64,000 nucleotides of DNA, from NCBI RefSeq assembly GCF_000688295.1, contig NZ_JHZF01000011.1:1272288-1336287 (forward strand), given 5' to 3'. This document shows positions 24,787 to 35,138 of the stretch, in pieces. This DNA is from Pseudooceanicola nanhaiensis DSM 18065 (GTDB lineage Bacteria > Pseudomonadota > Alphaproteobacteria > Rhodobacterales > Rhodobacteraceae). Each line of letters begins with the position of its first letter. Within the stretch, counting starts at the first letter, position 1. The position numbers and the translations under genes were made by a program. The notes beneath the pieces are model-generated. The model saw nothing but the letters and a program-made list of their open reading frames with translations, made no database searches and had not been told where the DNA came from.

Positions 24787-26133
24787 TCAACCGCCCGCCG
24801 CTTCGACTTCCGCGACGATTCCCGAGACGACCTCCCGCATCAGCCCCTCGTCCTCGCATTCCGCCATCACGCGGATCAGCGGCTCGGTGCCGGACTTCCG
24901 GATCACCAGCCGCCCGTTCGCCGCCAGGCGCCGCTCGCCCGCGGCGATGGCCTGTCGCACCGCCTCGGCCCCCAGGGGATCGCTGCCCGCGGCATAGCGC
25001 ACGTTCTCCAGCATCTGCGGCACCGGGTCGAACTGCGCGGCAAGCGCCGAGGCGGGCTTGCCGGTCTTCACCATCGCCACGATGAATTGCAGCGCGGCCA
25101 TCAGCCCGTCGCCGGTGGTGGCGTAATCGGTCATCACGATATGACCGGACTGCTCGCCGCCCAGGTTGAAGCCGCCCTCGCGCATCCGTTCGACCACGTA
25201 GCGGTCGCCGACCTTGGTCCGCTCCAGCCGCAGCCCGCGCGCCCGCAGGAACTGTTCGAGGCCGAGGTTCGACATCACCGTCGCCACCAGCGCGCCGCCC
25301 TTCAGGTGCCCCTCCTCGGACCAGCGCGAAGCGAGCAGCGCCATCACCTGGTCGCCGTCGGCCACGCGGCCGGTCTCGTCGATCAGGATCACCCGGTCCG
25401 CGTCCCCGTCGAGGCAGATGCCGAGGTCCGCGCCATGGGCCACCACCGCCGCCGCGCAGGCATCGGGGTGGGTCGAGCCGCACTTGTCGTTGATGTTCGA
25501 CCCGTTGGGCGCGGTCCCGAGCGGCACGACATCGGCGCCGAGCTCCCACAGCAGGTCGGGCGCCGTCCGGTAGGCGGCCCCGTGGGCGCAGTCCACGACG
25601 ACCTTCACCCCGTCCAGCCGCATCCCGTGCGGCAGCGTCGCTTTCAGCCGCTCCATGTAGCGGAAGCGGCCCTCGTCGATGCGCTTGGCACGGCCGATGT
25701 TGCCGGCCTGCGCCGGCTCCACGCCCTCGGCGACCATGCGCTCGATCTCTTCCTCGGCGGCGTCCGACAGCTTGAAGCCGTCGGGGCCGAAGAACTTGAT
25801 CCCGTTGTCCTCGGCCGGGTTGTGGCTGGCCGAGATCATCACCCCCAGATCGGCCCGCATCGAGACCGTCAGCAGCCCCACGGCGGGCGTCGGCACGGGG
25901 CCGAGCAGCAGGACGTTCATCCCGGTCGAGGTCAGCCCCGCGGTCAGCGCGTTCTCGAACATGTAGCCCGAAAGCCGCGTGTCCTTGCCGATCACCACCC
26001 GGTGCGCCCGCCCGCGGTCGCGCCGGAAATAGCGCCCGGCGGCGGCGCCGATCCGGAGCGCCGTGTCGGCGGTCATCGGATGGGTGTTGGCAAGGCCCCG
26101 CACCCCGTCGGTTCCGAACAGATCACGCCCCAT
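24787..26133 (-). CDS. glmM: Phosphoglucosamine mutase
   Basis: The 448-residue enzyme interconverts glucosamine-6-phosphate and glucosamine-1-phosphate for peptidoglycan and LPS precursors. It opens with [15 protein letters not shown], carries the phosphoserine loop [17 protein letters not shown] (about residues 98-114), the metal loop [15 protein letters not shown] (about 240) and the C-terminal phosphate loop [12 protein letters not shown]. The start at 26133 overlaps the folP stop by 11 bases, linking it to folate genes as in many bacteria. Confidence 0.96.
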   Translation of the reverse strand: MGRDLFGTDGVRGLANTHPMTADTALRIGAAAGRYFRRDRGRAHRVVIGKDTRLSGYMFENALTAGLTSTGMNVLLLGPVPTPAVGLLTVSMRADLGVMISASHNPAEDNGIKFFGPDGFKLSDAAEEEIERMVAEGVEPAQAGNIGRAKRIDEGRFRYMERLKATLPHGMRLDGVKVVVDCAHGAAYRTAPDLLWELGADVVPLGTAPNGSNINDKCGSTHPDACAAAVVAHGADLGICLDGDADRVILIDETGRVADGDQVMALLASRWSEEGHLKGGALVATVMSNLGLEQFLRARGLRLERTKVGDRYVVERMREGGFNLGGEQSGHIVMTDYATTGDGLMAALQFIVAMVKTGKPASALAAQFDPVPQMLENVRYAAGSDPLGAEAVRQAIAAGERRLAANGRLVIRKSGTEPLIRVMAECEDEGLMREVVSGIVAEVEAAGG

Positions 26134-27127
26134 GGGCCACTCCTTCTTCCTGTCCCGCCAGTGCCGACCACAGCCCGAGGGCCTGTCGCGTCTCGGCCGT
26201 GTCGTGCACCCGCAGGATATGCACCCCCTGCGCCGCCCCGTGCAAGGCCACGGCGAGCGATCCGGGCATCCGCGCCGCCGCATCCTCGGCGCCGCCGAGC
26301 GTGCCGATGAACCGCTTGCGCGAGGCACCGAGCAGGAGGGGCGCGCCGAGCCCGTGAAAGAGGCTCAGCGCCTGCAGGAGGGCGATGTTGTGGGCCAGCA
26401 CCTTGCCGAAGCCGATGCCCGGATCGACGATCATCCGCGACGGCGCGATGCCCGCCGAGGCCGCGGCCTCCATGCGTTCGGCAAGATGGTCATGGACCTC
26501 GGCCACCACGTCGTCGTAGCGGGCGTGCTGCTGCATGGTCTCGGGGTCGGCGACCGAATGCATCAGGCAGACCGGCACGTCGCGCTCGGCGACCAGCGCC
26601 GCCATCTCCGGGTCGAACCGCAGGGCCGTCACGTCGTTCACCATGTCCGCGCCCGCGTCGAGCGCCGCCGCCGCCACCGCCGCCTTCCGCGTGTCGATCG
26701 AGATGGGCGTCCCGATGCCCGCCTCCCGGATCGCGCGGATCACAGGGGCCGTGCGGGCGATCTCCTCGGCCACGGGCACCTCGCGCGCGCCGGGCCGGGT
26801 GCTCTCGCCGCCGATGTCGAGGATGTCGGCCTCCGCCGCCATGCTGCGGGCGCGAGCCACGGCGTCCTCGTGGGCGAAGTGGCGCCCGCCGTCCGAGAAG
26901 CTGTCGGGCGTGACGTTGAGGATGCCCATGATGCGCGGGCGGTCGAGCGTCAGGCCGCAGATCTCGGCAGGTGCGGCCGAGAACGCGGCCCGTTCCTGCG
27001 CATCGGGCGCGCGGAGCGCCTCTCCGGCCGCCATCTCCCGCCACCAGACCGCCCGGCTGCCCGCGAGGGGCAGCGCGTCCCGGGGCCGCGGCAGGCCGGT
27101 CTGCGCCCGCGGGAAGGCCCGGCTCAA
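26123..27127 (-). CDS. folP: Dihydropteroate synthase
   Basis: The enzyme joins hydroxymethyl-dihydropterin pyrophosphate with p-aminobenzoate, the step blocked by sulfonamides. The conserved core begins [19 protein letters not shown], followed by [11 protein letters not shown] and [10 protein letters not shown], and ends [11 protein letters not shown]. The start is uncertain: a TTG at 27127 overlaps the folB stop (TTGA) and gives 334 residues with a 60-residue N-terminal extension; an internal ATG near [11 protein letters not shown] would shorten this. Operon order folB-folP-glmM supports translational coupling. Confidence 0.93.
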   Translation of the reverse strand: MSRAFPRAQTGLPRPRDALPLAGSRAVWWREMAAGEALRAPDAQERAAFSAAPAEICGLTLDRPRIMGILNVTPDSFSDGGRHFAHEDAVARARSMAAEADILDIGGESTRPGAREVPVAEEIARTAPVIRAIREAGIGTPISIDTRKAAVAAAALDAGADMVNDVTALRFDPEMAALVAERDVPVCLMHSVADPETMQQHARYDDVVAEVHDHLAERMEAAASAGIAPSRMIVDPGIGFGKVLAHNIALLQALSLFHGLGAPLLLGASRKRFIGTLGGAEDAAARMPGSLAVALHGAAQGVHILRVHDTAETRQALGLWSALAGQEEGVAHGA

Positions 27128-28044
27128 GGCCCGGCCTCGACGGCGGCGGCGCGCACCGGCACCGGCGCCTTGGGCGGCTCGGCGCCAACGACCACCAGTT
27201 CGCGCGCATCCATCAGCCCGGCGAACCATGCGGCCAGCGCCACCGGGTCGTGGACGGCGGCCCCCGGCCCCTCGACCGCATCGAGCACGATCTTCGAGGG
27301 CGCCCAGACCGAGATCTGCCCGTGCTTCATCGCCCAGTCGAGTTCCGTCCGGGTGTTCACCACCACGCAGCGCGCGTCGCGCCCCGCCAGAACCCATGCG
27401 TTCTGCTCGATCGCCAGCAGGTCGATCCGCCGCTGCGCAAGCCGCGCCGCGCTGCGCGGCCGCGCGCCGTCCGGCAGGCCCAGCGTCAGGATGACGGGCG
27501 CGCCGCCCGCCGCGAGCCGGTCGAGCCAGCCCGTCAGCTCCGGCGACACCACCGCCTCGGGCCCGAGATGCACGACCACCGGGTGCAGCCCCTCCTCGTA
27601 CGCCTCTTCGGCCGCCAGGGGCGCATCGTCGCGCGACCGCACGATCTCGACGCCGAGCGCGCCGGGACCCCGGTCCAGTTTCTCGATGCGGACATAGACC
27701 CTTACGGCCAGCGGCTCATGCAGAACCCGAAGCGCGATCCGCTCCGCCAGCGTCTCGAGCAGGTTGAGCCGCTCGGCGTGCAGCTCGGTCGCGATGGCCT
27801 CGGTCACCTTGTCGTAGGAGAGGATGCGGTCGACGTCGTCCTCGGCCGGCGCGTCGCTGCGCGCCACCTCGACGACGATGTTGAAGCGCAGTCGCTGGGT
27901 CGCGCCCCGTTCGCTCTGAAAGGCGCCGATCTCGACCTCGGTGACGTGATCGCGCACCGAGATCCGGTCGAGCGGGTCGTCGCCCGAGAGCGCCACGGCC
28001 CGTGCCAGCGGGTGGCCGAAGGCCTGACTAATGCGATCGCTCAT
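27124..28044 (-). CDS. folB: Dihydroneopterin aldolase with long C-terminal extension
   Basis: The 306-residue protein has an N-terminal FolB domain (about 20-135) with DRISVRDHVTEVEIGAF, a glutamate at the pterin pocket in FNIVVEV, and LNLLETLAERIALRVL. FolB alone is about 120 residues, so a second domain of about 170 residues follows (PVVVHLGPEAVVSPELTGWL, then ARCVVVNTRTELDWAMKHG). Similar long forms occur in Rhodobacterales; the job of the extension is unknown to me. The ATG at 28044 is the first with good coding statistics. Confidence 0.87.
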   Translation of the reverse strand: MSDRISQAFGHPLARAVALSGDDPLDRISVRDHVTEVEIGAFQSERGATQRLRFNIVVEVARSDAPAEDDVDRILSYDKVTEAIATELHAERLNLLETLAERIALRVLHEPLAVRVYVRIEKLDRGPGALGVEIVRSRDDAPLAAEEAYEEGLHPVVVHLGPEAVVSPELTGWLDRLAAGGAPVILTLGLPDGARPRSAARLAQRRIDLLAIEQNAWVLAGRDARCVVVNTRTELDWAMKHGQISVWAPSKIVLDAVEGPGAAVHDPVALAAWFAGLMDARELVVVGAEPPKAPVPVRAAAVEAGP

Positions 28045-28144
28045 GCCCGCCTCACTCGGATGGTCCCCGCCTCTTGTCACACGGGCACCGGGCTATCAGG
28101 CCCGGAAGCGGCAGGCCAGCCGCGATTTGCGGCCGGCCGGGAGC

Positions 28145-28780
28145 TCAGTTCGAGGTGACCTGGGTGTGCTTGCGGTAGAACTCGTGCACCCCGATGGAGG
28201 CGGTCTTGGCGAAGCGGTTCGCCCAGCGGGGCTTCACGTGGGTCGTGTGGTAATAGGTGGCCCCGTCGGTCAGCGCGCGCGGCGCACCGGCCAGCATCGC
28301 GGCGGCGACCTTGGCGACGCGCTGGTAGGCGCGCGGCTCGCGGATCACTTCCTCGACCCCGTCGCAGGTGTAGGTGAACTGGCAGGCGTATTTCTTGCCG
28401 GTGCCCTGGTGGATAACGCCGCAGATCGAATTCGGGAAGGCCGGGCTTTCCACACGGTTCAGGATGACCTCGGCGACGGCGAATTGGCCCTTCACAGTCT
28501 CGCCACGCGCCTCGAAATAGAGCGCTTCTGCGAGGCAGGCCCATTGGTCGTCGCCGGACGCGCGGGGCTGCCGCGCGAGCCATTGCCGCGAGTATTCCAC
28601 GATCGGTGTGCCCATCTCCAGACGGTTGTCGATGGGTGTCTGCAACAGAGCGTCCAGAGTCCCTTCGGAGAGGGCACTGAGCCCTTTACTCTCTTGCCTC
28701 AAAGTTGCATCCAGAGGCGTCTCTGCACGCGCGATTCCTGTGAGCGCGCACAGGATGAGCATCGCATTGATGATCCGCAT
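28145..28780 (-). CDS. Cell-wall hydrolase, SleB/CwlJ (Hydrolase_2) family
   Basis: The 211-residue exported protein has a signal peptide ([20 protein letters not shown]) and a Hydrolase_2 domain from about residue 80, with [31 protein letters not shown] and [19 protein letters not shown]. The first Glu in [10 protein letters not shown] is the expected catalytic residue of these lytic enzymes. It would trim peptidoglycan in the periplasm during growth or division. The gene is leftward and separate from its neighbours. Confidence 0.88.
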   Translation of the reverse strand: MRIINAMLILCALTGIARAETPLDATLRQESKGLSALSEGTLDALLQTPIDNRLEMGTPIVEYSRQWLARQPRASGDDQWACLAEALYFEARGETVKGQFAVAEVILNRVESPAFPNSICGVIHQGTGKKYACQFTYTCDGVEEVIREPRAYQRVAKVAAAMLAGAPRALTDGATYYHTTHVKPRWANRFAKTASIGVHEFYRKHTQVTSN

Positions 28781-28940
28781 AGCCGATTACTGTCCCTTCC
28801 CAGACGCTCCCCCAATGAGCGACCGGGGACGACGGCTAACGAAGTTTCGCCAACGGGTCCACCCGGGCGGGTTCCATGCTTTAGGGCTTCTTGCGAGATT
28901 CCGCCGATGCGATTCACTATCACATTGAATTTGCGGAATT

Positions 28941-31490
28941 TTAATTTTCGGGATCCAGTCTGTCCCGTACGGCAAGCTGCGCCGCCGCAAGCCGTGCGAC
29001 CGGCACCCGGAAGGGTGAGCAGCTGACATAATCGAACCCGGCGCGCCTGCAGAAGGCGATCGATTCGGGATTTCCACCGTGTTCCCCGCACACCGAAAGG
29101 ACAAGATCCTTCCGTGCGGCGCGGCCCCGTGTGGCGCCGATCTGCAACAGCTCGCCCACCCCGTCGATGTCGAGCATGTGGAAGGGATCCTCGGGGAAGA
29201 CCCCCTTCTTCACGTAGTCCGACATGAAGCGTCCCGCGTCGTCCCGCGACAGGCCATAGGTCATCTGGGTGAGGTCGTTCGTCCCGAAGGACAGGAAGGC
29301 GGTGAAGGGCGCGATCTCGCCCGCCCTGAGCGCCGCGCGCGGCGTCTCGACCATCACGCCCAGCCGGTAGGTGAAATCGCTGCCGCGTTCGTTCCGCACG
29401 GCAGCCGCAATGGCGTCGATGCGGGTCTTGACCAGTTCGACCTCGCGACGCGCGCTCACCAGCGGGATCATGATCTCGGGCACCACCGGGGCCCCTTCGC
29501 GCGAAGCGGCGACGGTCGCCTCGAAGATCGCGCGGGCCTGCATCTCGTAGATCTCGGGCACGGTCACGCCGAGCCTGACACCCCGCATGCCCAGCATGGG
29601 GTTGTATTCCGAAAGCGCCTCGACCCGGCGCTCGACGTCGGAGCGCGGCAGGTCCAGCGCCTCGGCCAGTTCGCGGATCCCCGCGCTGTCGGAGGGCAGG
29701 AATTCATGCAGCGGCGGATCGAAGAGCCGGATGCAGACCGGCTGGCCCTGCATGATGCGGAAAAGCTCGATGAAATCGCCCCGCTGCATCGGCAGCAGCC
29801 GGTCGAGCGCGGCACGGCGGTCGGCCTCGCCGTCGGCGAAGATCATCTCGCGCATCACGGTGAGCCGGTCCACGTCGAAGAACATGTGCTCGGTCCGGCA
29901 GAGCCCGATGCCCTGCGCGTTGAAGTTGCGTGCCGTCTGGGCATCCGCCGGCGTGTCGGCATTGGCCCGGATGCCGATGTCGCGGACCTCGTCGGCCCAG
30001 GTCATCAGCGACTGGAAGGCCTCGTCCTGGATCGCCTCGAGCAGCGGCGGATCGCCCGCGAGGATCTGGCCCGAGGTGCCGTCCACGGTGATGATGTCGC
30101 CCGCCTTGAAGACCCGGCCGTCGGGCGCCGTCAGCCGCTGCTTGGAGACCGAGAACTTCATGTCCGAGGCCCCGACCACGCAGGGCAGCCCGAGCCCACG
30201 CCCGATCACCGCGGCGTGCGAGGTGATGCCCCCCCGCTCGGTGAGCACGGCGGCGGCGGCATGCATGCCGCGGATGTCCTCGGGCGTGGTCTCGCGCCGG
30301 ACCAGAACGCAGGGCTCGTCGCGCGCGGCGGCGGCCTGCGCGGCCTCGGCCGAGAAGACGATGCGCCCGCAGGCGGCACCGGGACTGGCGGCGATGCCGC
30401 GGCCCACCACGTCGCGGGGCGCGTCGGGGTCCACCTGCCGGTGCAGCATCTCGTTCAGCGCCCGCGGCTCGACCCTGAGCAGCGCCTCTTCCTTCGGGAT
30501 GATCCCCTCCTGCGCCAGCGCAACGGCGATCTGCACCGCCGCGCGGGACGAGCGCCGGATGCGGACGCCGTCGAGCACGTGGACCTTGCCGTTCTCGACC
30601 GTGAATTCGGTCTGCATCTCTTCGCGCAGGCGCACGCGCATCATCCGGGTGTATTCGATCAGCTGGGCAAAGGCCTCGGGCGCCTGATCCTCGAGCGAGG
30701 GGCCGCGCGGGTCCCTGGCGAGGAACACCGACCCGGCCTCGCTGCTGAGCGCCTCGCGGCCCTGGCTCTGGCTGCGGTAGCGTCCGGTGATCGCGGGCTT
30801 GCCGGTGGCCGAGCTGACCAGCTGGATCACGCCCGAGCCGCATTCCCCCTGCCCCAGCCCGAGCGCCATCTCCTGCACCACGAGCCCCAGCCCCGCATCC
30901 GCGGGCGCGCCCTTGGCCTGGCGCAGCAGCCGGGCGGTCGTCCCCTCCCATGCGCGCGCCATCGACCTGAGCACGGCCGCGAGCTGCACGGCGGGGTCCT
31001 GCGGGAAGGGTTCGTCGGTCTCTTCCTCGTAGGCCCTCAGCGCGGCCGAGAGCCCCTCCTGCCCGGCAAGGTCGATGTCGTCGAACATGTCGGGATCGAG
31101 CCGGGCGACATTGATCGAATAGGCCTGCACGAAGCGCAGGTAGAGCCGCGTCGCGGCCTCGGCGCCGATACTGTCGCGCAGCTCGACAAAGGAGCGATCG
31201 TTGAGCCCGATGTTCAGGATCGCGCTCGGCCCGCCCCAGTCCGGATCCTCGGACGAGGGCCGGACGCAGACCAGCGGGGTCTCTCCGAAGGGTTCGAGCA
31301 GCTTCGCCATGTCGGGCATCTCGCCCTGGGCGATCCCCTTCACTTCGCGGAACGACAGGGCCACCGTGCGCGGCACCGGCACGTCGAGCCGGACGAGGCG
31401 CTGAAGACACTTCGCCCGGCCGCCATGCGTCGCCACCGCGATCTCCGCGGTCGGCGTGATGAGGGCGGGTTCGGACGGCTTCTGCTGCAC
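28941..31490 (-). CDS. Pyruvate phosphate dikinase-like PEP-utilising enzyme
   Basis: The 849-residue protein has the three-part PPDK layout. The swivelling phosphohistidine domain shows TERGGITSHAAVIGRGLGLP (about residue 410), and the C-terminal barrel has FLSFGTNDLTQMTYGLSRDD and CGEHGGNPESIAFCRRAG with the catalytic Cys. The N-terminal nucleotide-binding part is divergent from ordinary PPDK: VCVRPSSEDPDWGG replaces the usual VSVRSGA form, and the glycine loop is altered. It could therefore be a paralogue with a changed donor or function. Reaction of the family: pyruvate, ATP and phosphate to PEP, AMP and pyrophosphate. Confidence 0.8.
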   Translation of the reverse strand: MQQKPSEPALITPTAEIAVATHGGRAKCLQRLVRLDVPVPRTVALSFREVKGIAQGEMPDMAKLLEPFGETPLVCVRPSSEDPDWGGPSAILNIGLNDRSFVELRDSIGAEAATRLYLRFVQAYSINVARLDPDMFDDIDLAGQEGLSAALRAYEEETDEPFPQDPAVQLAAVLRSMARAWEGTTARLLRQAKGAPADAGLGLVVQEMALGLGQGECGSGVIQLVSSATGKPAITGRYRSQSQGREALSSEAGSVFLARDPRGPSLEDQAPEAFAQLIEYTRMMRVRLREEMQTEFTVENGKVHVLDGVRIRRSSRAAVQIAVALAQEGIIPKEEALLRVEPRALNEMLHRQVDPDAPRDVVGRGIAASPGAACGRIVFSAEAAQAAAARDEPCVLVRRETTPEDIRGMHAAAAVLTERGGITSHAAVIGRGLGLPCVVGASDMKFSVSKQRLTAPDGRVFKAGDIITVDGTSGQILAGDPPLLEAIQDEAFQSLMTWADEVRDIGIRANADTPADAQTARNFNAQGIGLCRTEHMFFDVDRLTVMREMIFADGEADRRAALDRLLPMQRGDFIELFRIMQGQPVCIRLFDPPLHEFLPSDSAGIRELAEALDLPRSDVERRVEALSEYNPMLGMRGVRLGVTVPEIYEMQARAIFEATVAASREGAPVVPEIMIPLVSARREVELVKTRIDAIAAAVRNERGSDFTYRLGVMVETPRAALRAGEIAPFTAFLSFGTNDLTQMTYGLSRDDAGRFMSDYVKKGVFPEDPFHMLDIDGVGELLQIGATRGRAARKDLVLSVCGEHGGNPESIAFCRRAGFDYVSCSPFRVPVARLAAAQLAVRDRLDPEN

Positions 31491-31615
31491 TGCGGCACCC
31501 TTTCAGGAATTGCCGAACAATACGCCCCGCGCCTCATGGCGCAAGCGTCGATTGGACGGTGACCCAAAGTGTGCGCCCCCTGCGTCACCCGGACGCGGGA
31601 GGCGCAGAGCGCTCG

Positions 31616-33415
31616 TCAGTCCCAGCAGCTCACCAGCACGGTCATGCTTTCGGCGATGCGGATCAGGTCCTCGGGGTCGAGGGCGCTGCCGCCCTCGCCG
31701 GTGGCCGCCTCCACGCCCGCCGCGCTCAGCGCCTGCCGCACGGCGCCGGCGTCGACAGCGAAGCTCACGTCCTCGGGCAGTTTCTGCGCGCTCTCGACGG
31801 GCGGCAGGAGCACGCCCAGAACCGCGCCGCCGGCATCGAAGACCGGACCGCCCGCGTCACCCGCCTGCGCGGCCAGCGCAAGGCGGCGGACGTTTTCCTC
31901 GCCGTTCAGACCGCGCAGGTCGGCGAGCTGGCCGAAGGTCAGCGTGGGGGCGTTCAGCACGCCCTCGTAGGGATAGCCGGCGACCGCCACGTCCGATTTC
32001 AGCCGCGGCACGCCCCCCGAGAAGGTCGCCGCCGCGATCGGTGCCACCTGCCCCGTCGGGCGCAGCACGGCCAGGCCGGTGTCTGCATCGCTGCTGAGGA
32101 CCTGCGCCTCGATGTCGTGGTCGATGGTGACCCGGCCGCAGGCATTCACCGCCTCGGCCACGGTCACCACGGTGCCCTGCCCGTCGACATAGAAGCCCGA
32201 GCGCGACTTGACAGGACGGCGCACCTGCAGCCCGGAGACCAGATCGACGCTCTGCCCCTCGTCCAGCCCGGCCGAGGCCGGAAGGACGGCCGGGAGGGTG
32301 CGGAAGCTCGTCTGCATGGCATCGAGCAACCGGGTCCGGCGCTCCTCGTCGTCGACCGGCCAGACCAGCGTGAAGCCCTTGATGACCCCGCCGTCGAGCG
32401 ACACCTCGGTGTGCGACACGATCCGGGAGTTCCGGCCCTCGATGGTGAAGGCGGTGTCGCGGCGCTGGCGCTCGCCCTGTTCGGGCACGATCTCGAGCGT
32501 CTGCATGATCTCGTAGAGGCCGCGGAGCGTGTTGCGGTCGCCCTCCTGCGAGACCAGGATCACCCGCGCCGGCAGGTCGGTCGAGGCATCGTAATGCGCA
32601 AACGGCGCCTCGTAATCCTTCAGGGCGACCACCTCGGTCGGCATCTTGATCTCGATCCCGGCCTTGTCGTCACGCACCAGCTTCACCCCGAGCCCGTCGA
32701 GAACCGAATTGTACTGCGTCTCGAGCTGGTTGCGCTGGTAGCTCGTCAGGACGCCGGTCGGCTCGAACCCGTTGGCCTGCTGCCAATCGGCCATCGAGCT
32801 GCGCGTCCCGCGCCCGAAGGCACCGTCGATGCCGGCGTCGTAGAAGCCCGCCCATTGCAGCATCACCTGCAGCTGCATCCGCTCCTCGCGGCTCAGCAGC
32901 GACTCGCTGCGGCGCGCCTCGGCCGGGCTCTCGTCGGGGATGGCGGGGCGTTCGGGCTCGGCCTCGGCCGCCGCCGTCGCCTCGGGTTCGGCGGCCGGCT
33001 CTTCGCCAGGCTCGCTGCCCTGCGCCGGAAGGGTCGTCGTCTCGACCTCCGGCTGCTCCGTGGCCGTCGCCGTCACGGGATCGTTCAGTGCCGCGCCCAC
33101 GGGATAGAACTGCTGGCGATAGGCCGAGGAGAAGGCGATATAGGCATCCCGCGGGATCGCGCCCTCGCTCCGAAGCACCCGGAGCACCTCGCCCGCGTCG
33201 TCGCGGGAATAGGGGCCGAGCGCGATGGCATACCAGCCACCGTCCAGCGAGAAGCCGTTCACGTCCTGCAGGCGCTGCGCGTAAAGCCGGATGGCCCGCT
33301 GCGCCTCGGACAGCGTGGGTTGCGCCTCGATCTGGACCCAGACGTTCTCCTGGGCGACGGCGGGCCGTCCCAGAAGCGTCACCGCCAGAACGAGCGAAAG
33401 GAGAATGCGATGCAT
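31616..33415 (-). CDS. Exported SPOR / peptidoglycan-binding protein with trypsin-like pseudoprotease domain
   Basis: With the ATG at 33415 the product has 599 residues: a signal peptide (cut near AVAQE, residue 21), a SPOR-like domain (about 22-95), an Ala/Glu/Pro linker, a peptidoglycan-binding region with [18 protein letters not shown] (about 190), a middle domain and a C-terminal trypsin-like fold (about 400-560). In the latter the expected serine motif GNSGGP reads GDAGGP (about 518) and the histidine motif AAHV reads VAEA (about 417). Two triad residues are thus missing, so it is probably a non-catalytic scaffold. Four of the five visible regions point to the cell wall. Confidence 0.82.
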   Translation of the reverse strand: MHRILLSLVLAVTLLGRPAVAQENVWVQIEAQPTLSEAQRAIRLYAQRLQDVNGFSLDGGWYAIALGPYSRDDAGEVLRVLRSEGAIPRDAYIAFSSAYRQQFYPVGAALNDPVTATATEQPEVETTTLPAQGSEPGEEPAAEPEATAAAEAEPERPAIPDESPAEARRSESLLSREERMQLQVMLQWAGFYDAGIDGAFGRGTRSSMADWQQANGFEPTGVLTSYQRNQLETQYNSVLDGLGVKLVRDDKAGIEIKMPTEVVALKDYEAPFAHYDASTDLPARVILVSQEGDRNTLRGLYEIMQTLEIVPEQGERQRRDTAFTIEGRNSRIVSHTEVSLDGGVIKGFTLVWPVDDEERRTRLLDAMQTSFRTLPAVLPASAGLDEGQSVDLVSGLQVRRPVKSRSGFYVDGQGTVVTVAEAVNACGRVTIDHDIEAQVLSSDADTGLAVLRPTGQVAPIAAATFSGGVPRLKSDVAVAGYPYEGVLNAPTLTFGQLADLRGLNGEENVRRLALAAQAGDAGGPVFDAGGAVLGVLLPPVESAQKLPEDVSFAVDAGAVRQALSAAGVEAATGEGGSALDPEDLIRIAESMTVLVSCWD

Positions 33416-33513
33416 GGGGAATGCCTCTGTCTGTCTTTTCTTGCTCGGTTGACCCGTTTTATCAAATCCCGCGGCAGCCGCATCCGAAATGTGCGGGTGC
33501 GACACCCCATTTG

Positions 33514-33541
33514 TTGACGCTGACCCCTGCAACGCATAGGC
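33514..33541 (+). promoter_or_regulatory. Predicted promoter of glyQ
   Basis: TTGACG (33514-33519) and ATAGGC (33536-33541) are 16 bases apart and about 30 bases before the glyQ ATG. The form matches common alphaproteobacterial housekeeping promoters, though the -10 is weak. Confidence 0.4.
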
Positions 33542-33570
33542 AGTCGCCGATGCTTCGGGCGAGGAACGAG

Positions 33571-34509
33571 ATGGCCGAGACGAGTAAACCGAAAAGCTTC
33601 CAGGAGATCATCCTCAGGCTCCAGTCCTACTGGGCCGCGCAGGGCTGCGCGATCATGCAGCCCTACGACATGGAAGTCGGCGCCGGCACCTTCCACCCCG
33701 CCACCACCCTGCGCTCGCTGGGCTCGAACCCCTGGGCCGCGGCCTATGTCCAACCCTCCCGCCGTCCGACCGACGGGCGCTACGGCGAGAACCCGAACCG
33801 GCTGCAGCATTACTACCAGTACCAGGTGCTCATCAAACCGAGCCCGCCGGATCTGCAGGAGCTCTACCTCGGCTCCCTCGCGGCCATCGGCATCGACATG
33901 GAGATGCACGACATCCGCTTCGTCGAGGACGATTGGGAAAGCCCGACGCTGGGCGCCTGGGGCCTCGGCTGGGAGGTCTGGTGCGACGGGATGGAAGTCT
34001 CGCAGTTCACCTATTTCCAGCAGGTCGGCGGCCATGATTGCCACCCCGTGTCGGGCGAGCTGACCTACGGGCTCGAGCGGCTGGCGATGTACGTGCTGGG
34101 CATCGATCACGTGATGGACATGCCCTACAACGACCCGCAGGCGCCGATCGCGCTGAGCTATGGCGATGTCTTCCGCCAGACCGAAGAGGAATATTCCCGC
34201 TGGAATTTCGACGTGGCCAACACCGAGGTGCTGCTGAGGCATTTCGAGGAGGCCGAGGCCGAGTGCGAGGCGATCCTGGCGCAGGACACCGTCGATCCGA
34301 AGACCGGCAAGCGCATTGTCATGGCGCATCCGGCCTATGACCAGTGCATCAAGGCCAGCCACATGTTCAACCTGCTCGACGCGCGCGGCGTGATCTCGGT
34401 CACCGAACGGCAGGCCTATATCGGCCGGGTCCGGACGCTCGCCAAGAAATGCGCCGACGCCTTCGTGACCACCCGGGCGGGCGGCTGGACGGAGGAGACG
34501 GCGGCGTGA
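33571..34509 (+). CDS. glyQ: Glycine-tRNA ligase alpha subunit
   Basis: The 312-residue catalytic subunit of the bacterial alpha2-beta2 enzyme charges tRNA-Gly. It begins [20 protein letters not shown] and includes [12 protein letters not shown] and [20 protein letters not shown], signatures of GlyQ. The ATG at 33571 has GAGG a few bases upstream. The beta subunit glyS lies 1.6 kb further on with two other genes between, and the next frame overlaps the stop by four bases (GTGA). Confidence 0.97.
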   Translation: MAETSKPKSFQEIILRLQSYWAAQGCAIMQPYDMEVGAGTFHPATTLRSLGSNPWAAAYVQPSRRPTDGRYGENPNRLQHYYQYQVLIKPSPPDLQELYLGSLAAIGIDMEMHDIRFVEDDWESPTLGAWGLGWEVWCDGMEVSQFTYFQQVGGHDCHPVSGELTYGLERLAMYVLGIDHVMDMPYNDPQAPIALSYGDVFRQTEEEYSRWNFDVANTEVLLRHFEEAEAECEAILAQDTVDPKTGKRIVMAHPAYDQCIKASHMFNLLDARGVISVTERQAYIGRVRTLAKKCADAFVTTRAGGWTEETAA

Positions 34510-35051
34510 ACATCGGGCGCCTCTTCGTCATCCTCATCGTCGTGGCCGCCCTGCTGACGGGCGGCGCGATCTACTACCTGCAGGTCTACGCCTTCTACGA
34601 CGAGATCGCGCCGCGCGGCGCCTCGGACGTGGTGCTGACCCCGCTCGGCGCCGAAGAGCCCGAACCGATCGCCCACGACGATTTCCGCGCCATCGACGCC
34701 GACAGTTCGCCGATCCGCTACCGCGCCTGCTTCACCACCGAGATGGGCACCCCCGACCTCGCCGCCTACGAGCCCTACCCCGACGCCGATCCGCTGGTCG
34801 CGCCCTCTTGGTTCGACTGCTTCGATGCCGCCGAGGTCGGCGCGGCGCTCGAGGACGGATCGGCCCGGTCCTACCTCTCGGTGGCGGAGGTCCATTACGG
34901 CATCGACCGCGTCGTCGCCGTCTTCGACGACGGCCGCGGCGTGGCCTGGAACCAGATCAATGCCTGCGGCGAGGTCGTCTTCGACGGCAACCCCGCCCCC
35001 GAGGGCTGCCCGCCCGCGCCCGAGGGCTACGACCCCGCCTTCAAGCCCTGA
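34506..35051 (+). CDS. Membrane-anchored protein, DUF6446-like
   Basis: The 181-residue protein starts at a GTG overlapping the glyQ stop. A single hydrophobic helix near the N-terminus ([20 protein letters not shown]) anchors an exported domain with three cysteines ([26 protein letters not shown] and PEGCPP give possible disulfides). I recognise the family as a DUF6446-type protein found in this place in Rhodobacterales; no function is known. Confidence 0.7.
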   Translation: MNIGRLFVILIVVAALLTGGAIYYLQVYAFYDEIAPRGASDVVLTPLGAEEPEPIAHDDFRAIDADSSPIRYRACFTTEMGTPDLAAYEPYPDADPLVAPSWFDCFDAAEVGAALEDGSARSYLSVAEVHYGIDRVVAVFDDGRGVAWNQINACGEVVFDGNPAPEGCPPAPEGYDPAFKP

Positions 35052-35138
35052 TCGCAGCTCTCCGGCGAAACCGATTTCGCCCGATACGGGAACTTTGACG
35101 CGAGTCACGCGCTCTTCTCCCAAAGAGGAGATCATCCC

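Noticed and set aside
29079-31562. Long open frame (827 residues) opposite the PPDK-like gene
   Set aside because: Same antisense effect; His/Arg/Gly-rich and without any domain.
31616-33415. Active HtrA/DegP-type protease
   Set aside because: The serine and histidine of the triad are replaced, so a protease call is not supported.
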